NCBI GenBank assembly: GCA_921293015.1
Contig: OV121081.1
Coordinates: 46,029,877-46,093,876 of the forward strand
Direction of reading: 5' to 3'
DNA length: 64,000 bases
DNA from: Phorcus lineatus
Taxonomy: Eukaryota > Mollusca > Gastropoda > Trochida > Trochidae
The position numbers were made by a program, and so were the translations under genes. Positions 41,020 to 53,700 of this stretch are shown piece after piece. Position 1 is the stretch's first letter. Each line of letters opens with the position of its first letter. Below the pieces are notes generated by a model. The model was not told the origin of the DNA, did not search any database, and saw nothing but the letters and a program-made list of their open reading frames with translations.

Positions 41020-41659
41020 TCAGATGTGTCACAATAATTTATTTGTATATATTTGCTCATATGTATTTTCCTTGTACCGGTAGCGGCCTTAAAATAAGCA
41101 CATATAGTAGCTTGTAAGCCGATCCATAGAGAAGAGTAATAGAGAAGTTGTGTGTCGAATAAATTTGCTCTTACATTGTGTTAACGTGATCAATTATTGA
41201 TTTTAAACATTTGAAACTTTTTTCTTATTGTTTTCAATAGATAAAGTTTTGGGATGTGTACTTTCTTTTGTACCTCAGTTTAAATGTAAAATAGGGTTGT
41301 GAACTCGGTGGCTTCGGTACATAATACATTTAAAAAGGATGTTCTTCGATTTTCATTGAACACTATTAATTGACATATATTTAAAAACAAAGGTGAATAT
41401 TTGAATAATTATGTCATGAAAAGCGCGGAGTGTCGATCTCTATAAAGAAATTTGTGTTTCCTTTGTATTTGTTTACAAATTCCATATCATTAATTGTGGC
41501 GTAGATTTGTAATTAAATATGATGATAATATTTTAATATTTCAGTTGTATATTGCCAATAATTATTTGTCAAAATGAGTTTTATTTACAATAAAAGGAGA
41601 TTCTGATAAATTAATTAGGGTTTTAATATAAACGAAATTTGCAAATTTGACATATTATA

Positions 41660-41870
41660 TACTACAAAAAGTCCCAAGGTCCAGAAGTGGCTCGCGCCAA
41701 TGATTCAAACGTAAATTTGGAAACTATAATTCATAGCAGATACAACGATATATAAGGTTGGTATCGCCTTGTGGGTCTTTTGATTGATTTGCATGTAAAT
41801 AGATGCATGAGTTTCGACGTCTTAACATTTTTTATGGTCGTTTTTAGTCTATTTAAGCCAAATACAATAT
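41660..41870 (-). mobile_element. F1 MITE fragment, reverse orientation
   Basis: TGGCTCGCGCCAATGATTC then AAATTTGGAAAC and a later TTTATGGTCGTTTTTA align with the inner part of the 36.2-kb copy. The terminal TTAA end is missing. Confidence 0.5.
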
Positions 41871-42085
41871 TCATGAATCATACTTTGTCACGTTCAAGGG
41901 TAATTAAATCGCCGATATAGCAGTTGCTATAATCAAAACACCTTTTCGCCAACCAACTTACATTGCCTGCAATGTCTTTAGCAGCCCTAAAGGTTACTAC
42001 TATAAATTTATCCAAAGCTCACTATCTTTCGAACCATACCTTTTACAGTCTAAACCCATATACTACCCTATCTTGCTTTTCCGAA

Positions 42086-42290
42086 CAAGTAACTGTCTGA
42101 TAAAATCGACCGTGTTCTGAGGAATAAACGTTTTTGAATATGAACTTTAGCGGTACTCGGATGTACTCTATATCAGGGGCTGTCCTCTCCACAGCCATTG
42201 ATAGAGTACGTTCGAATCCCGTTCGAGTCAATATTTAACTTTTCTTCCTCGGAACACGGTCGATTTTAATCAGACTGAACAAGTAATCAC
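42086..42290. mobile_element. ~200-bp foldback element
   Basis: The outer arms AAAATCGACCGTGTTCTGAGG and, inverted, CCTCGGAACACGGTCGATTT pair over about 30 bp. A second inner hairpin, GTACTCTATATCAGGGGCTGT with ACAGCCATTGATAGAGTAC, has a 7-base loop near 42185. TACGTTCGAATCCCG beside it looks B-box-like. Non-coding foldback MITE of unknown class. Confidence 0.65.
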
Positions 42291-42594
42291 TATCTGCCAG
42301 GAGAAACTGGCCGCTGGAAAGGCATCGCACGTGAAAATAGAAATTTCCCGCCCTGTAACTCCCCAGCAGTAGTTGATGAATTACACTATCTTTTTAGATG
42401 TTTAGCATTCACCGACATAAGAAAAGTTTAAATACCCGAATATCTATATATATTTCCAAACATTTATAAGTTGAAAATATTTTTATGTTGTAATTAGCTC
42501 TCTATTGTTCAGAAACTTTCAAAATTTATCAAAATTGTCACATTATACCATAAAACCTCCACATTATATGTACGTTAAGTCTCATGTATATATT

Positions 42595-42811
42595 CAGTGG
42601 CGGATCCAAGGGGGGGGGGGGGGGGGGGGGGGGGAAGGCTCAGGGGGGTCGCCCCCCCCCCCCCCCATCCCTCTTTTGAAAATCAATTATAGATTGGCCT
42701 TATAGTAAAACAAATATAACGTTACAATAGCAACCCCCCCTTGACGATTTTAGAATCCGAACCAGTAGTAAATCATATACCCCCCTTTCAAAAATCCTGG
42801 ATCCGCCACTG
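42595..42811. mobile_element. 217-bp MITE with CAGTGGCGGATCCA ends and TATATT TSD
   Basis: The left end CAGTGGCGGATCCAAGG and the right end, read inward CAGTGGCGGATCCAGG, form inverted repeats. Identical TATATT hexamers flank it at 42589-42594 and 42812-42817. The interior holds a G run of more than 20 bases (42610-42634) followed by a C run (42652-42666). Confidence 0.75.
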
Positions 42812-43339
42812 TATATTTATATGCTCTTGTACCACAGCTGGTGGTGTTTACAGAATAAAGAATTTGAATTTGACTCATCCTTTGATTAATTTGCTTTTGA
42901 TTCAAAAGGATTAATTCAACACGAGTTTCTGGAAAAAATACAACTACAAAGGCCTAAATTGCTATAGAACATACCATATAATGATAATGTCCAAATCTAT
43001 ACCAATAAATATTTTAAAGGTAATTGCATGATTACTTGATTAATATGATAAAATTTCACTCCTACGAAATTACTATAGACTACGAAATGGATTCTCCTTC
43101 GAAAACACCTCTCCAACGAACCGGTTACTCCTACTAAATCAATGGTTCCCTTTTTGTTAAAGTTCTACTGCTGAGGTCATCTTTTCATGCTGCAAGCTCT
43201 GAATGCATGTTTTCTGTCAAACTTTCTTCAATTTAATATTTTGCTTTGTTGTTTTTCAGTATAAAGGATTTAATTATGTGTATTTATTATACCCATTCAT
43301 TGAAACATGAAGATGGATCCATTCATAGCCAAGGGAAGT

Positions 43340-43507
43340 AACTCTTATCGTTGAATATGACATTTGCTCTCGGCAGTGTCGTTGGGCCAGATTTGCCAGC
43401 TGTCGAGGGCAGTTTCATTACTGTGGTGCAATGATGGGATAAGTTTAAGTGTGTACATTCTCTTGCATCAGTGCCACCACACGTGTGTGAACCGGCAAGA
43501 AGCTCAG
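43340..43507 (+). other. possible untranslated first exon upstream of SLC18B1
   Basis: This block is more GC-balanced than its surroundings and ends CTCAG|GTAAGTT, a strong donor, at 43507. It contains no long open frame. It is a candidate 5' UTR exon for the gene whose coding exon has an acceptor at 50458. No promoter motif is clear and the left boundary is arbitrary. It could equally be a chance match. Confidence 0.2.
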
Positions 43508-44162
43508 GTAAGTTGGAATTGCAGGTACCTCAAGTCGAGCTGAGTCGTACAAAAAGACCGCTCACATTACAATACAATCATTCTTCGAAATGATCAGCTA
43601 TTTCCGTATCTTTTATATGTGTCAAAAAGATATATCACATGGTTTGGTTATCTTTTACATAGGCCATGGAAGGCGATATATGTAACTATTGTGGTAGGTA
43701 TGTATATCAGTTGATAGATAAAGTATTTATTTCATTTGGTTGGAAAGAGAGTATACGTACACGTACCCGTTCTAGGTTGTCATCCCACTCGGATATTGAT
43801 TTATTACCTCTTGCGAGATGTTTAGATAAATTATTTTCATTTTTTCAAGTAAAAGATTTTTTTGATAATTGCTGTTCTTTTAATGCCATTTCTTAATGCC
43901 CTTCAATGACTTGAAATTCAGTGGGATGTTCCTGTTTAAACTTATGTCGTTACAGATCCACTGAAATGACCCATGGCGACTTTCTTGAGTGTATGATTTA
44001 TTCATGATGTATTTGAAACTTGTCATGTTAGACATAAGCACTTATAAAAAATTCCAATAATTCAGATGTGATCAATAAAGGGATACTTTAAAAGATCAAA
44101 TGTCTCTATATATATATATGAAACTCAACACCCTGTTCATCCAGTATTTAATTGAACACATT

Positions 44163-44660
44163 GTTACTAAAAGAAAAGGATGCAGAGCCTTCTAAGACAT
44201 ATTGCAAGAAAAACCAAATAATGATAGTGACTGTAAATACAAACGGAACTGCGAAAAAGTTCTGAAATGCTCAATCTATATAGAAGAGCGGAAAGTTATA
44301 CACAAAGTACCTTTTACATCTAACCTTAGCTCAAAATTAACATGGTTTGAATATTCCATTCTACATAGAATTTTATCTACAAAATTAATGATCTGTTACA
44401 TAAGATGAACACCAAAGATACAAATATATGCAATTTTTGTTATAAAGTAAGCCAAACTATAACCCATCTGTTTTACGATTGTCAATATGTAGTTGATATT
44501 TGGCATAACCTCAAAGAATGGTTAGAATAGTTAATTAACTATCCATTAAATATATCTATTACGATATTGACGCACACAACAAATAATGAAATACTTATTG
44601 ACATCAGCAGAAATCATAGGGAGAAACCTCACATCCAGCCTTACTGATGGTATTTTTTAA
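44163..44660 (+). mobile_element. L1/Tx1-like LINE 3' fragment
   Basis: VPFTSNLSSKLTWFEYSILH and RILSTK are followed, after a frame change near 44404, by ICNFCYKVSQTITHLFYDCQ and VVDIWHNLKEWL. This is the 'RVT zinc-binding' C-terminus (CxxC...HLFxxC...W) of L1/Tx1-type elements, distinct from the other two LINE fragments here. The 5' part is missing. Confidence 0.75.
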
Positions 44661-44791
44661 AAAAACAATTATTCAAATGGTAATCAGTTCAAAGTAATCA
44701 CAATGTTTGTGTCAATTTTTTTTTCGAACTGAAAACTATTTATAATGTATCATATTATCGAGATATACATATATCTAAGGGGTCCAAATTT

Positions 44792-45295
44792 TTAAAGAGA
44801 CACTCACTTTAAAATCCAATTGGAGTATTTTAGTTGAAACAAAATTGTTGATTTAGATTTGACAACTAGATAAATAATTCACACTCGATAAGATAAAATA
44901 AAAATGAAAAGTAAAGCCATTCACTGGTGCCTTGAGTGTGAAAAGCACTGCTACAATATACAAGGCACTGTTGATTAGTCTTATCATATATCATTTGTAA
45001 ATGTGTGGATATTCTATCCATACATATCTTTTATTTTTATTTTGTTGTTAAAGTCATAGTCTCATTTTTGTAAGGCAACTAAACTGAACTAATCATTCTT
45101 CACAAACAAAATCTGATCACTAACACAAATATTTCCTGTCGCGTTTGCAAAGATTTTCATTTTTATGCCCGTTTTACAGTTTTGGATGAAGTAGCTTATT
45201 GGCGTATGCCGTTTCAGACCGATGAGGTACTGAATCAAGTGCAATCCCATCGCGAGTGTGAAACACCGGAAATCTAGTAATTGCAGCGCCGATAC
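44792..45295 (-). mobile_element. F3 copy, reverse orientation
   Basis: It starts TTAAAGAGACACTCAC, the reverse complement of the F3 right end. Then come GCCATTCACTGG, GAGTGTGAAAAGCACTGC, GTTGATTAGTCTTATCATA and GTGTGGATATTCTATCCATA, all reverse complements of F3 words in the right order. Confidence 0.6.
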
Positions 45296-45299
45296 TTAT

Positions 45300-46250
45300 G
45301 ACAGACGCATTCTTCATTGAGTTTACCACCTTTTTGTTATTTCTGTATTTGAAAAAGGTTAAGCCATTAGCTATTTAAATTTGATATTCACCTGGGAAAT
45401 TTTATGTGTTCTTCGTCACGGCCTTAGTGAAATGACGTGGTAAGGACTAACGCTCGCCAAACACTTAATATTAGGGTAGGGTAGGGTAGTTTGAACTTAA
45501 TCATTGAGGGCTAGAATGCCTGCAGAGTTCTGAAAATTGTTGCAAATGTCAGGGGAAAGATTTATGTGAGTGGTGAACTATTTGTCCGGCATGCATTACA
45601 ATTTGCCTTGAAAAAATGAGACAATGACTTTAAATTAATAGAAGAATATGTCATGTCATTTCCCTCAAAACAAGATGCCGGATTTGATGCATATTAGTTG
45701 GGCTCTTTAAAGGTTGTAACTGTTTACTTGAATTACTGAAGATTTTTATTTCCAATCACAATATAGCCATTACTTCAACCTACAAGCCTTTGGTTATTTT
45801 ACCACTCAAGTTTATACTTAAAAAGTGAATTCCACAGTAAATATGTTGTTATCCAGAAAGACTTGTTTCTTTTATTTGAAGACAAGATTAATGTTAAATG
45901 GATTTGACCTCAGGGAAGACACTGAGGTTGAGATGTCTCTAAAAAAGACATTTTGGATATTATTCCTTTCCTTGTTGTTTAAAGTATTTGAAATGTAAGT
46001 GCAAAGAAATTGAAAAGTAAATCATTTTATTCGGGGACAAACAGGCCAAAGACCAAAGATCTTTCAAGAGTGGAAACAGATGAATGGAAAATGAAAATGA
46101 ATGGAATTATGTTTACAGGGTATCATTATCTTAGTAGATTGAATATTAGGTCTAATAAAACTCATTGTACTTGGCATATCTGACAACTCAGATTGTTTTT
46201 GTTGTTGTAACTATTGTAATTTATTAATCCATCCATGTCTTCTGAAAATG
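45300..46250. other. intergenic, nothing recognised
   Basis: Only a triple GGGTA run near 45475 stands out. No gene or element is evident. Confidence 0.45.
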
Positions 46251-46262
46251 GTAGTTGCTGAT

Positions 46263-46725
46263 TAGGGGTGGGTATGGCGGAGATTTTCCGTATTGCGATA
46301 TATTGCGATATGAACAGTTGTATTGCAATGCGTATAGCAATATATTGCAGGATGTTTTTCTTGATAAAGAATTCCCTGATTGAGTTAATTTAAACATATT
46401 ACACATGTCTAATTGTCTATTAGATTTTAGTTATCTATCTGAAATAGAAACTTTCAATATCATTTAATTGAAACTTTAATGGAATCACAAACATAAAACT
46501 TTGGCACAAAATGAATTCCCGTCGTCTGCATTTACCATTTTACCAACGACTCACTTCCTTTGTTAAAATCTGGACAAAATCCGAAGTTTTCCGAACCGCA
46601 CGTTGTTTTCCGAATGCAAAAATAAAAACCGGGAAAAACCGGTTTTGACGACTGTATTGCAATACGTATCGGTTTCCAATTGTTACCGGTATATACCGAC
46701 AAACCGGTTGTATTGCGCACCCCTA
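46263..46725. mobile_element. hAT-like non-autonomous element with 8-bp TSD
   Basis: The ends are TAGGGGTGGGTA and GCGCACCCCTA, which form short terminal inverted repeats. Both subterminal regions are rich in ATTGCGATAT/TATTGCAATA words. The flanking octamers TTGCTGAT (46255-46262) and TTACTGAT (46726-46733) match at 7 of 8. No transposase is encoded. An 8-bp duplication with TAGGGGTG ends is typical of hAT. Confidence 0.8.
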
Positions 46726-46999
46726 TTACTGATAATCTTACTAGGTCAAAAGTTGCCAATGTAAACATTGTTCCTTTGCTTTTCACTCTACAAAAACTTG
46801 TCTCCCTAAATCCTTCCCATAATATTGAAGTTCCGCTGTAGCAGACAGATAGAAGAAAATCTAATGAAATCCATTGAATTTAAATTCATATAAGCTTAAA
46901 TGCTTGACATGAATTAATTATTATTAATTATGTAAAAAAGCAGGCAACAAAACCTTACAGAAAAACATTGTGAATTCTTTAAAGAAGGCATGTTGGTTA

Positions 47000-47850
47000 G
47001 AAAAGTCTGATGAAATAAAAGACACTTTACAATAATGTAAATCACAAGTTTTCATACATTAAATTTGCCTCCATTATCAATATATAGTTTACGTAAGTTC
47101 TTTCAGACATTTCATGGTGATAAAGAAAAGTCTGATGATATAAAAGACATGTTTACAATAATGTAAATCACAAGTTTTCATACATTAAATTTGCCTCCAT
47201 TATCAACATATAGTTTACGTAAGTTCTTTCAGACATTTCATGGTGATAAAGAAAAGTCTGATGAAATAAAAGACATGTTTACAATAATGTAAGTCACAAG
47301 TTTTCATACATTAAATTTGCCTCCATTATTAACATATAGTTTACGTAAGTTCTTTCAGACATTTCATGGCGATAAAGAAAAGTCTGATGAAATAAATGAT
47401 GTGGTTACAATAATGTAAATCACAAGTTTTCATACATTAAATTTGCCTCCATTATCAACATATAGTTTACGTAAGTTCTTTCAGACATTTCATGGTGATA
47501 AAGAAAAGTCTGATGAAATAAAAGACATGTTTACAATAATGTAAGTCACAAGTTTTCATACATTAAATTTGCCTCCATTATTAACATATAGTTTACGTAA
47601 GTTCTTTCAGACATTTCATGGCGATAAAGAAAAGTCTGATGAAATAAATGATGTGGTTACAATAATGTAAATCACAAGTTTTCATACATTAAATTTGCCT
47701 CCATTATTAACATATAGTTTACGTAAGTTCTTTCAGACATTTCATGGTGATAAAGAAAAGTCTGATGAAATAAATGATGTGGTTACAATAGGGTAAATCA
47801 CAAGTTTTCATACATTAGATTTGCCTCCGTTATCAACATGTAGTGTCTGT
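47000..47850. repeat. 126-bp satellite array, about 7 copies, with 252-bp higher-order unit
   Basis: The word TTTACGTAAGTTCTTTCAG recurs at exact 126-bp steps (ACGTAAG at 47091, 47217, 47343, 47469, 47595, 47721). Two variants alternate, GTAAGTCAC/AAAGACATGTT and GTAAATCAC/AAATGATGTGG, so adjacent pairs form a 252-bp block present twice. The outer copies are more diverged. Confidence 0.93.
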
Positions 47851-48485
47851 GAATTCATTCAGATATTTGTTGGTGATTGAAATCGTCACAGCTTTTAGTT
47901 ATCTGCTATCTACATTGTATCTGATCACAGTCACTGCACATGCATATTGTCAATAATTGAAATTATTATTTATTTCTAATGTTTTGTCCCACAATGACAG
48001 ATGTGTTTATTGCATGGTTGCCTGGCCTTCGACCGTCAGTCATCATTGGAATAAGAGATTGTTTTATTGCTGTAATATCTGGAATTGGATAAAACTGAAA
48101 TCATGTATTCATAATCATGTTTTCATGTTTAGTTCAGGTTCATTGTAAATTATAATTATCTTCAAACTTAGATAATAAATCATGCAAATATCTATGAGCT
48201 AGAAAGCAAGTGATAATCTTCAGAGCCAAAGGCTCTATCTTTAACAGAACATCTGTAAGACGTTAATTGTTTTGTTTTACATGGAAAATATTTGGTATTT
48301 AAAGATGTATAACTAGAAAACTTAACCTTTAACTTGCTGAACAAACCATTTTTGCCGGTATAGTATGAGTGACTTTTAGGCATATCATGTCAACCTTGAC
48401 TTGTGTTAAGAGGTTTTGCCTTTTACAGTATGTTGTGTTAAGATATCAAGTGAAATTGAAAATTTTGAGTCAGTGTAACTAAAAA

Positions 48486-48825
48486 ATTGGCAGTGGCATA
48501 ATTTAAATTTTTAAAATTTCTGTTTCATTTTTTGGCCTAATAAACATTACTTTGCTCCAAATGTACTATTTTAAGAAGATCCAAAACATTTGATTACTCA
48601 AACGGATAATTCATAGTGGTTCAGAAAATGATCAAGTATCAATAAAAAACCAATGGGTGCTATCTTTGTATGAACACCTTGCATTCAGTTTGGGAAATGG
48701 ATTCACATATTTTAATTGTTCATGGTGCATTAATTTTAAAACAGCTTATTTTGATGAAAGATCATTTTAATGCAATTAAAAACATTTACTTTTGTTTTCA
48801 TTAGTTCTCTCTATTTACAAAATAT
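48486..48825 (+). mobile_element. F2 MITE copy
   Basis: GGCAGTGGCA, then CCTAATAAACATTACTTTGC and a TGTATGAACACCTTGCA word follow the F2 order. The copy is diverged and its ends are unclear. Confidence 0.55.
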
Positions 48826-48829
48826 TTGA

Positions 48830-50450
48830 TACAAATATTTACAATTTTAAAGTCATTAATGGTGAAACTGGTTTGAAAACAAGTTTACACATACAATGAC
48901 CTGCAGACTATAATTACATTGTCGGTGATGATTCATTGCATATCATTAACAAATTATTTCATTAGTTAACCCATGATCATTATATTATTTACGTGAGATA
49001 TTTCGTTAATAACAGCTGTTCATTAAGGCCGTATTTCATGCTTTAACAAACGCTTTGAAAAGCAATCCACTTGTAACAGAGTATAAAACGTTACATGGGA
49101 AAAGATAGACATTAAAGGGGAAGAAGAGTATTTTTTTAAGTTAACAAAGTGATCTCATGAAAAAAAAAAGTTAACGATTTCTAGCTAGGCAATCTTTTAA
49201 TTAATAGATAACATGCTCTGCAAATCTATTTTCCTACCTAATCTGATTAAGAGGTATTCATACTAAAATGGCTACAAGCAGTGTTTGCTTGGTACTTGAG
49301 ACTCTTCTAAGCCTATGTATAAATGGGTAGAGTTATGAGGTGTTTGACCCTCTGACATTAATTCATTTGGCATAAACAGATATATAAAGGGAACAATTTT
49401 ATAAAATAAAATTCCAAACAAATGTTCTGCTGCCTCTTCAAACTTTATGTATAAGCCTCAATCTAAGATGATGATTTATAAATTGATGAGCTACACAGCC
49501 AATGCTCTTTACAAGGCACATCTTACATTTGTCCAGTACCTATTCATTTGTTTATTCGAGATAGATATTTTTATGAAAATGTGTTATGGGGGTATAAAAA
49601 CTTCATGGTTATTGACATTTCAAGCTGTTGAGTATTGGTTGTGGGAACTTAATCATTTGCAAATATAAGTCTTATAATTGACCTAATTGATGCTCATTAT
49701 GGAGGAGGCACTAATTACAGGTTTTGTGCTAACAGTCAAAATAGGTAACATCAGAAATATGACATGAAAATTGATTACCGGTAGTTACATTTGATGTCCA
49801 TTTTGACAGTTATGAGCCATTAAATTACTTAACGTAACTTAATATCAAGCTGGCAACAGACTGAATTCAAACAATATGAGTTACTATACAACTTCACTCA
49901 TTGCTATGAAGTTGCATTTTCAAATTAACTTGTCTATCACACATTAGGGACATGTTTTTGACATACAATCAATTCATGCGAGAGGTGAAAAGTGTCTTTG
50001 AAAAATCACAGATCCATCTACATATCAGAATTTGGACTGCCAACGATCTTAGGTTCTGCTGTATTTGAAATATGGTTTCAATGGAATTTAAAATAGATGG
50101 TAAAAATATCTTTTATTTTTAATGATGCTAAGAGCACCTGGGTATGTCAGAGTTTGGTATCTTGAATTCTCTCCAACAACTGGAATGGTAAAACAGACAT
50201 CTTGTCTTGATTTGGCTTTTTAGAATTAGTGAATGTATCTTAGTTTCCTTTTTCAAGGAATCCAAGACGGCTGACTCTGTTATACCTTCTTTACATATTG
50301 TAATAGGGTATTTATTTTCATGTATAGCTCTAATCTTGCTCATTTGAATGTTGATATGTATGATTAAAATATCATTTGTTGCAAGGTTCATAGGAATTTG
50401 TACCATCTGTTTCGCTATGAAACTGAATTATCTTAATTTGATTAAATTTA
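48830..50450. other. upstream flank or intron before SLC18B1 coding exons
   Basis: No coding similarity is seen. If the acceptor at 50458 is used, this belongs to an intron in the 5' UTR. No TATA box or CpG-rich promoter is obvious. Confidence 0.45.
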
Positions 50451-50458
50451 TTTTGCAG

Positions 50459-50528
50459 GGATGTAATATTCATATAAACTCTCCTTATCTGAAGACTGAT
50501 ATTGTGAAGAAATCCAAGGCCTTGAACA
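50459..50528 (+). other. SLC18B1: 5' UTR part of SLC18B1 first coding exon
   Basis: A pyrimidine/AT-rich tract ending TTTTGCAG at 50451-50458 looks like a 3' splice site. The 70 bases that follow run straight into the SLC18B1 start codon. If it is used, the first coding exon is internal and at least one untranslated exon lies upstream. The start codon is fixed by an in-frame TGA two codons before it. The acceptor is seen only as a consensus match. Confidence 0.5.
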
Positions 50529-50747
50529 ATGGCAAGTGAAGCGACGCCGATATTGTCAGATTCTGTGACATGTGATGTGTCCAAAGACAGCAAAAAGGAT
50601 TCAGCTTCACAATCCTCGGACACAAATGAGGAGTTTTCATTTAAGAAACTCGACAGCAAGAAAAAGTGGACGTTTGTGACACTCGCATTTGTGAACTTTT
50701 GTGCATCAACTTGTTTTTCATTATTGGCTCCATTTTTTCCAGCTGAG
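50529..50747 (+). CDS. SLC18B1: SLC18B1 coding exon 1 (cytosolic N-terminus and TM1)
   Basis: Residues 1-73. The first 46 residues are a polar cytosolic tail rich in Ser, Asp and Lys, ending in a basic KKK. TM1 starts at about W47 and ends at LLAPFFP, which matches the 'GPFFP' TM1 end of SLC18B1. The donor is GAG|GTAAGT, phase 0. The tail is longer than the roughly 35-residue human N-terminus and unlike it in sequence. Confidence 0.9.
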
Positions 50748-53700
50748 GTAAGTTCTAAAAACGTTTTAATTCATTTGATATAAAATCAATTCTAATTTGT
50801 CACCAGTGACCAAGGTTTCTTTATGGAAGATGTATACATAATGGCTGAAATATTGCTGATGCTGTGCTAAACAATAACTCACTCACTCAAAATTTGAGCA
50901 GAATGAATTTCAATAAGAATTATGATATTCCTTAATCTACTAGATTTGAAATGAGAAAAAATCTTGAAGGGTAGCTTTTGAATGTTATTGGCATTACATG
51001 GCTACAATTATTTAATGTTTTTAGTGTAAGTAGGAAGGCTATTCATGTCATATCCTAAAAAATGAATAAGTATTTCTGACCTTTCGTTAAATATATGACT
51101 TATTAAATTATAATGAATATTTTCATATTTTTCAGGCTCAAAAAAAGGGGGCATCTCAAACTGTGATAGGCCTCATCTTTAGTTGTTTTGAGTTTTTTAT
51201 ATTTATATCATCACCATTTTTTGGAACATTTGTAAGTATTCTTCCCTTAGACACTTTAATTAGAGTTAAGTCTATGGCTTTCGGCAACTGGCGACACATT
51301 GTCATAAGATTACTGTTAATTTTTTACTCTTCATTTATTAAAAAATACTGAGAATTGAGAAAGATAAAATAATGCAGAAAGTTTGAAAGGAACTTTCCAT
51401 GTATGTGGTTTTATAACAATTACTGCGTCTATAGTTACATATTTCATACTTCAGCTTGTTGTTATAGATTTGGTTTATACAGATCTATAACTAATGCAAT
51501 ATGATTTGAATAAATAGAGTAACAGAAAATAACTGCTTTTGTAAGTGTGTAAAAATGGCAGTTTTGCAAAGTAGACACAACTGATTTATAAGATGTCACA
51601 AATTGTTTTTCATTTATTGCCAAAGTCATTAACAAGTTTTGACATCATCACTAATTCATGATTGTATTTAATTTTGAGAACTTTTTATAATTTTTTGTTC
51701 CAGTTAACAAGAATAGGACCAAAGTTTACTTTTATAGCTGGTGTCTTTGTGTGTGGAGTATGTGCTATCTTATTTGGGTGAGTACCGTGTACAAAAAATG
51801 CAACTGATGCTCAATAAATGTTTCTTTGTAACAATTTTGTTGTCATGCTAAAACCATTATTTTGATTAAAATTCAATTTTTCAAAACCCAATATTCAAAT
51901 CATCAATATGTGAAAATAAGAATGCCTCCTTTTTTCCAAAAGTTGAAGTATTGAGCCCTATTTTTTTATGACAAAAATAAAATTGTCTCCATTATCATAT
52001 TTACAAAAAAATATGGCCGGCATAAAAATTAAAAGAGTTTTTTTTAGCAAATTTTTTTGGTCTTTTGTAAATGTTTTGATTTTTGCAAAAAATTTATGGG
52101 TTCGATTTTCAAATCTAGTTTAGCTGTAAGTAACTATTATACTTAAACTATGTTTGTCATCTTTCATAATGTAGAGAAACCTTGAAAAAGTGGGTTTTTA
52201 AAAAAAATCAAAGTCAAGTGATTTAATATACCGTATTCGACGTGATAAGCGCCTGGGGCGCTTAAAAAATTGGTAAAAGGGGGCGCTAATTAAAACGATA
52301 AAAATTGTCCTCAAGTTTAGTCTTGAAAGTGTTTTCTTATGATACACATGTCTTTGAAATATGGTTTTATAACTTTTATCATTTTGGTGGTGGCTGGGGG
52401 TCTTGAAATACCCTGTATTCTTCACTTTAGTGGAAGTAAAAGACTTATTGCAAGACTGAAAAACCTTCTTCAATGAATCAGCATGCAAGGTAAGCAATGT
52501 TGAGAGGTGGGCGCTAAATCAGGACGCATATTGTTCAGTCAAAAACATGGTGGGTGGGCGCTTATAGGGGAGTGGGCGGTTATTAAGTCGAATACGGTAC
52601 TAGTAGGTAATATCCTTATATAAAGTTCAATGTGAAACAGGAGTGAAAGTGGATAAGCTATATAGAAAACTACAGTACAGTTTCTAAAGTAACACAAAGC
52701 ACTCATAGTGAAGGACACCATAATTCATTTGTACAAACTATATTGACCCAGATACTGCACATGCTTGGGCTATAGGTCAAAAAGTAGGTACTTAGCTGTA
52801 AAGATGTATAATATGTTCCAGATAATAATGTCAAGGATTTCATTATCATTTTGATATTTAATGTCAGGCCAACAAATGTTAAATGCTTAGAAAAGTGTCT
52901 TAAAGAGCCACTCCGGGATTTTCATAACATATTATTTACCTTTGATACGAACCTAAATGTCATATGTGATGATATAAAATCAAAACATCTTAACTTTTCA
53001 TGTCCAAAAGACATATATATGACAAATACTGGTTTTCCATGAAAATCTAAAAACAGCCTTGTAAATGCACAGAGGTGTAGATATCACGTCCAATATACAT
53101 GGATACTAATTATATAACCTAACAAACACTATCAACTCCTAAGTGCCCTCCTGGCTGTTTTAGATAAGTCTGACGCGCACCACTGTCCGTTTTTCGATCA
53201 TAATTGTGACGTTCTACCTTCATATTGTCACTGTAAAAAACCAATAAGCTTTAGAATGTGTTTGGCATATAAGACTCCAACAACTCACGGAGTGGCTCTT
53301 TAATGCTATAGTTATTATGAAAAATGAAGATTTTTCCAAGTAAGTCAAATTGATATCAATTCAATAAAAAATCAATACCAATGATTTAAAACTTTACTTT
53401 GATTATGATAATTATCGTCATAATGTTTTCAAAGTATAAAAGTATTATGAAGAGTAACATATTATGAAAAAGTGATTTTTTTACTTACATGAAATAGGTG
53501 TTTAGTAGTTGAACCAGGTCATTTGTTTGTTATCATATTTGATTAAAGAGATTCATATAAAAACAATCATTAGCAATGACGATTTGACACAAACTTTCTA
53601 GTAATATGAATAAACAATGATAAAAAAGCTCTGAAGTTGACTTTAAATACACTGGCTCATAACAATTTTGATTCAATAGAAATTTATATTTGTAAAGGGT

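Noticed and set aside
43666-43896. 76-codon frame with CNYCGRYVYQ start
   Set aside because: No family recognised, no good donor in frame at its end, and AT-rich codons; not supported as an exon.
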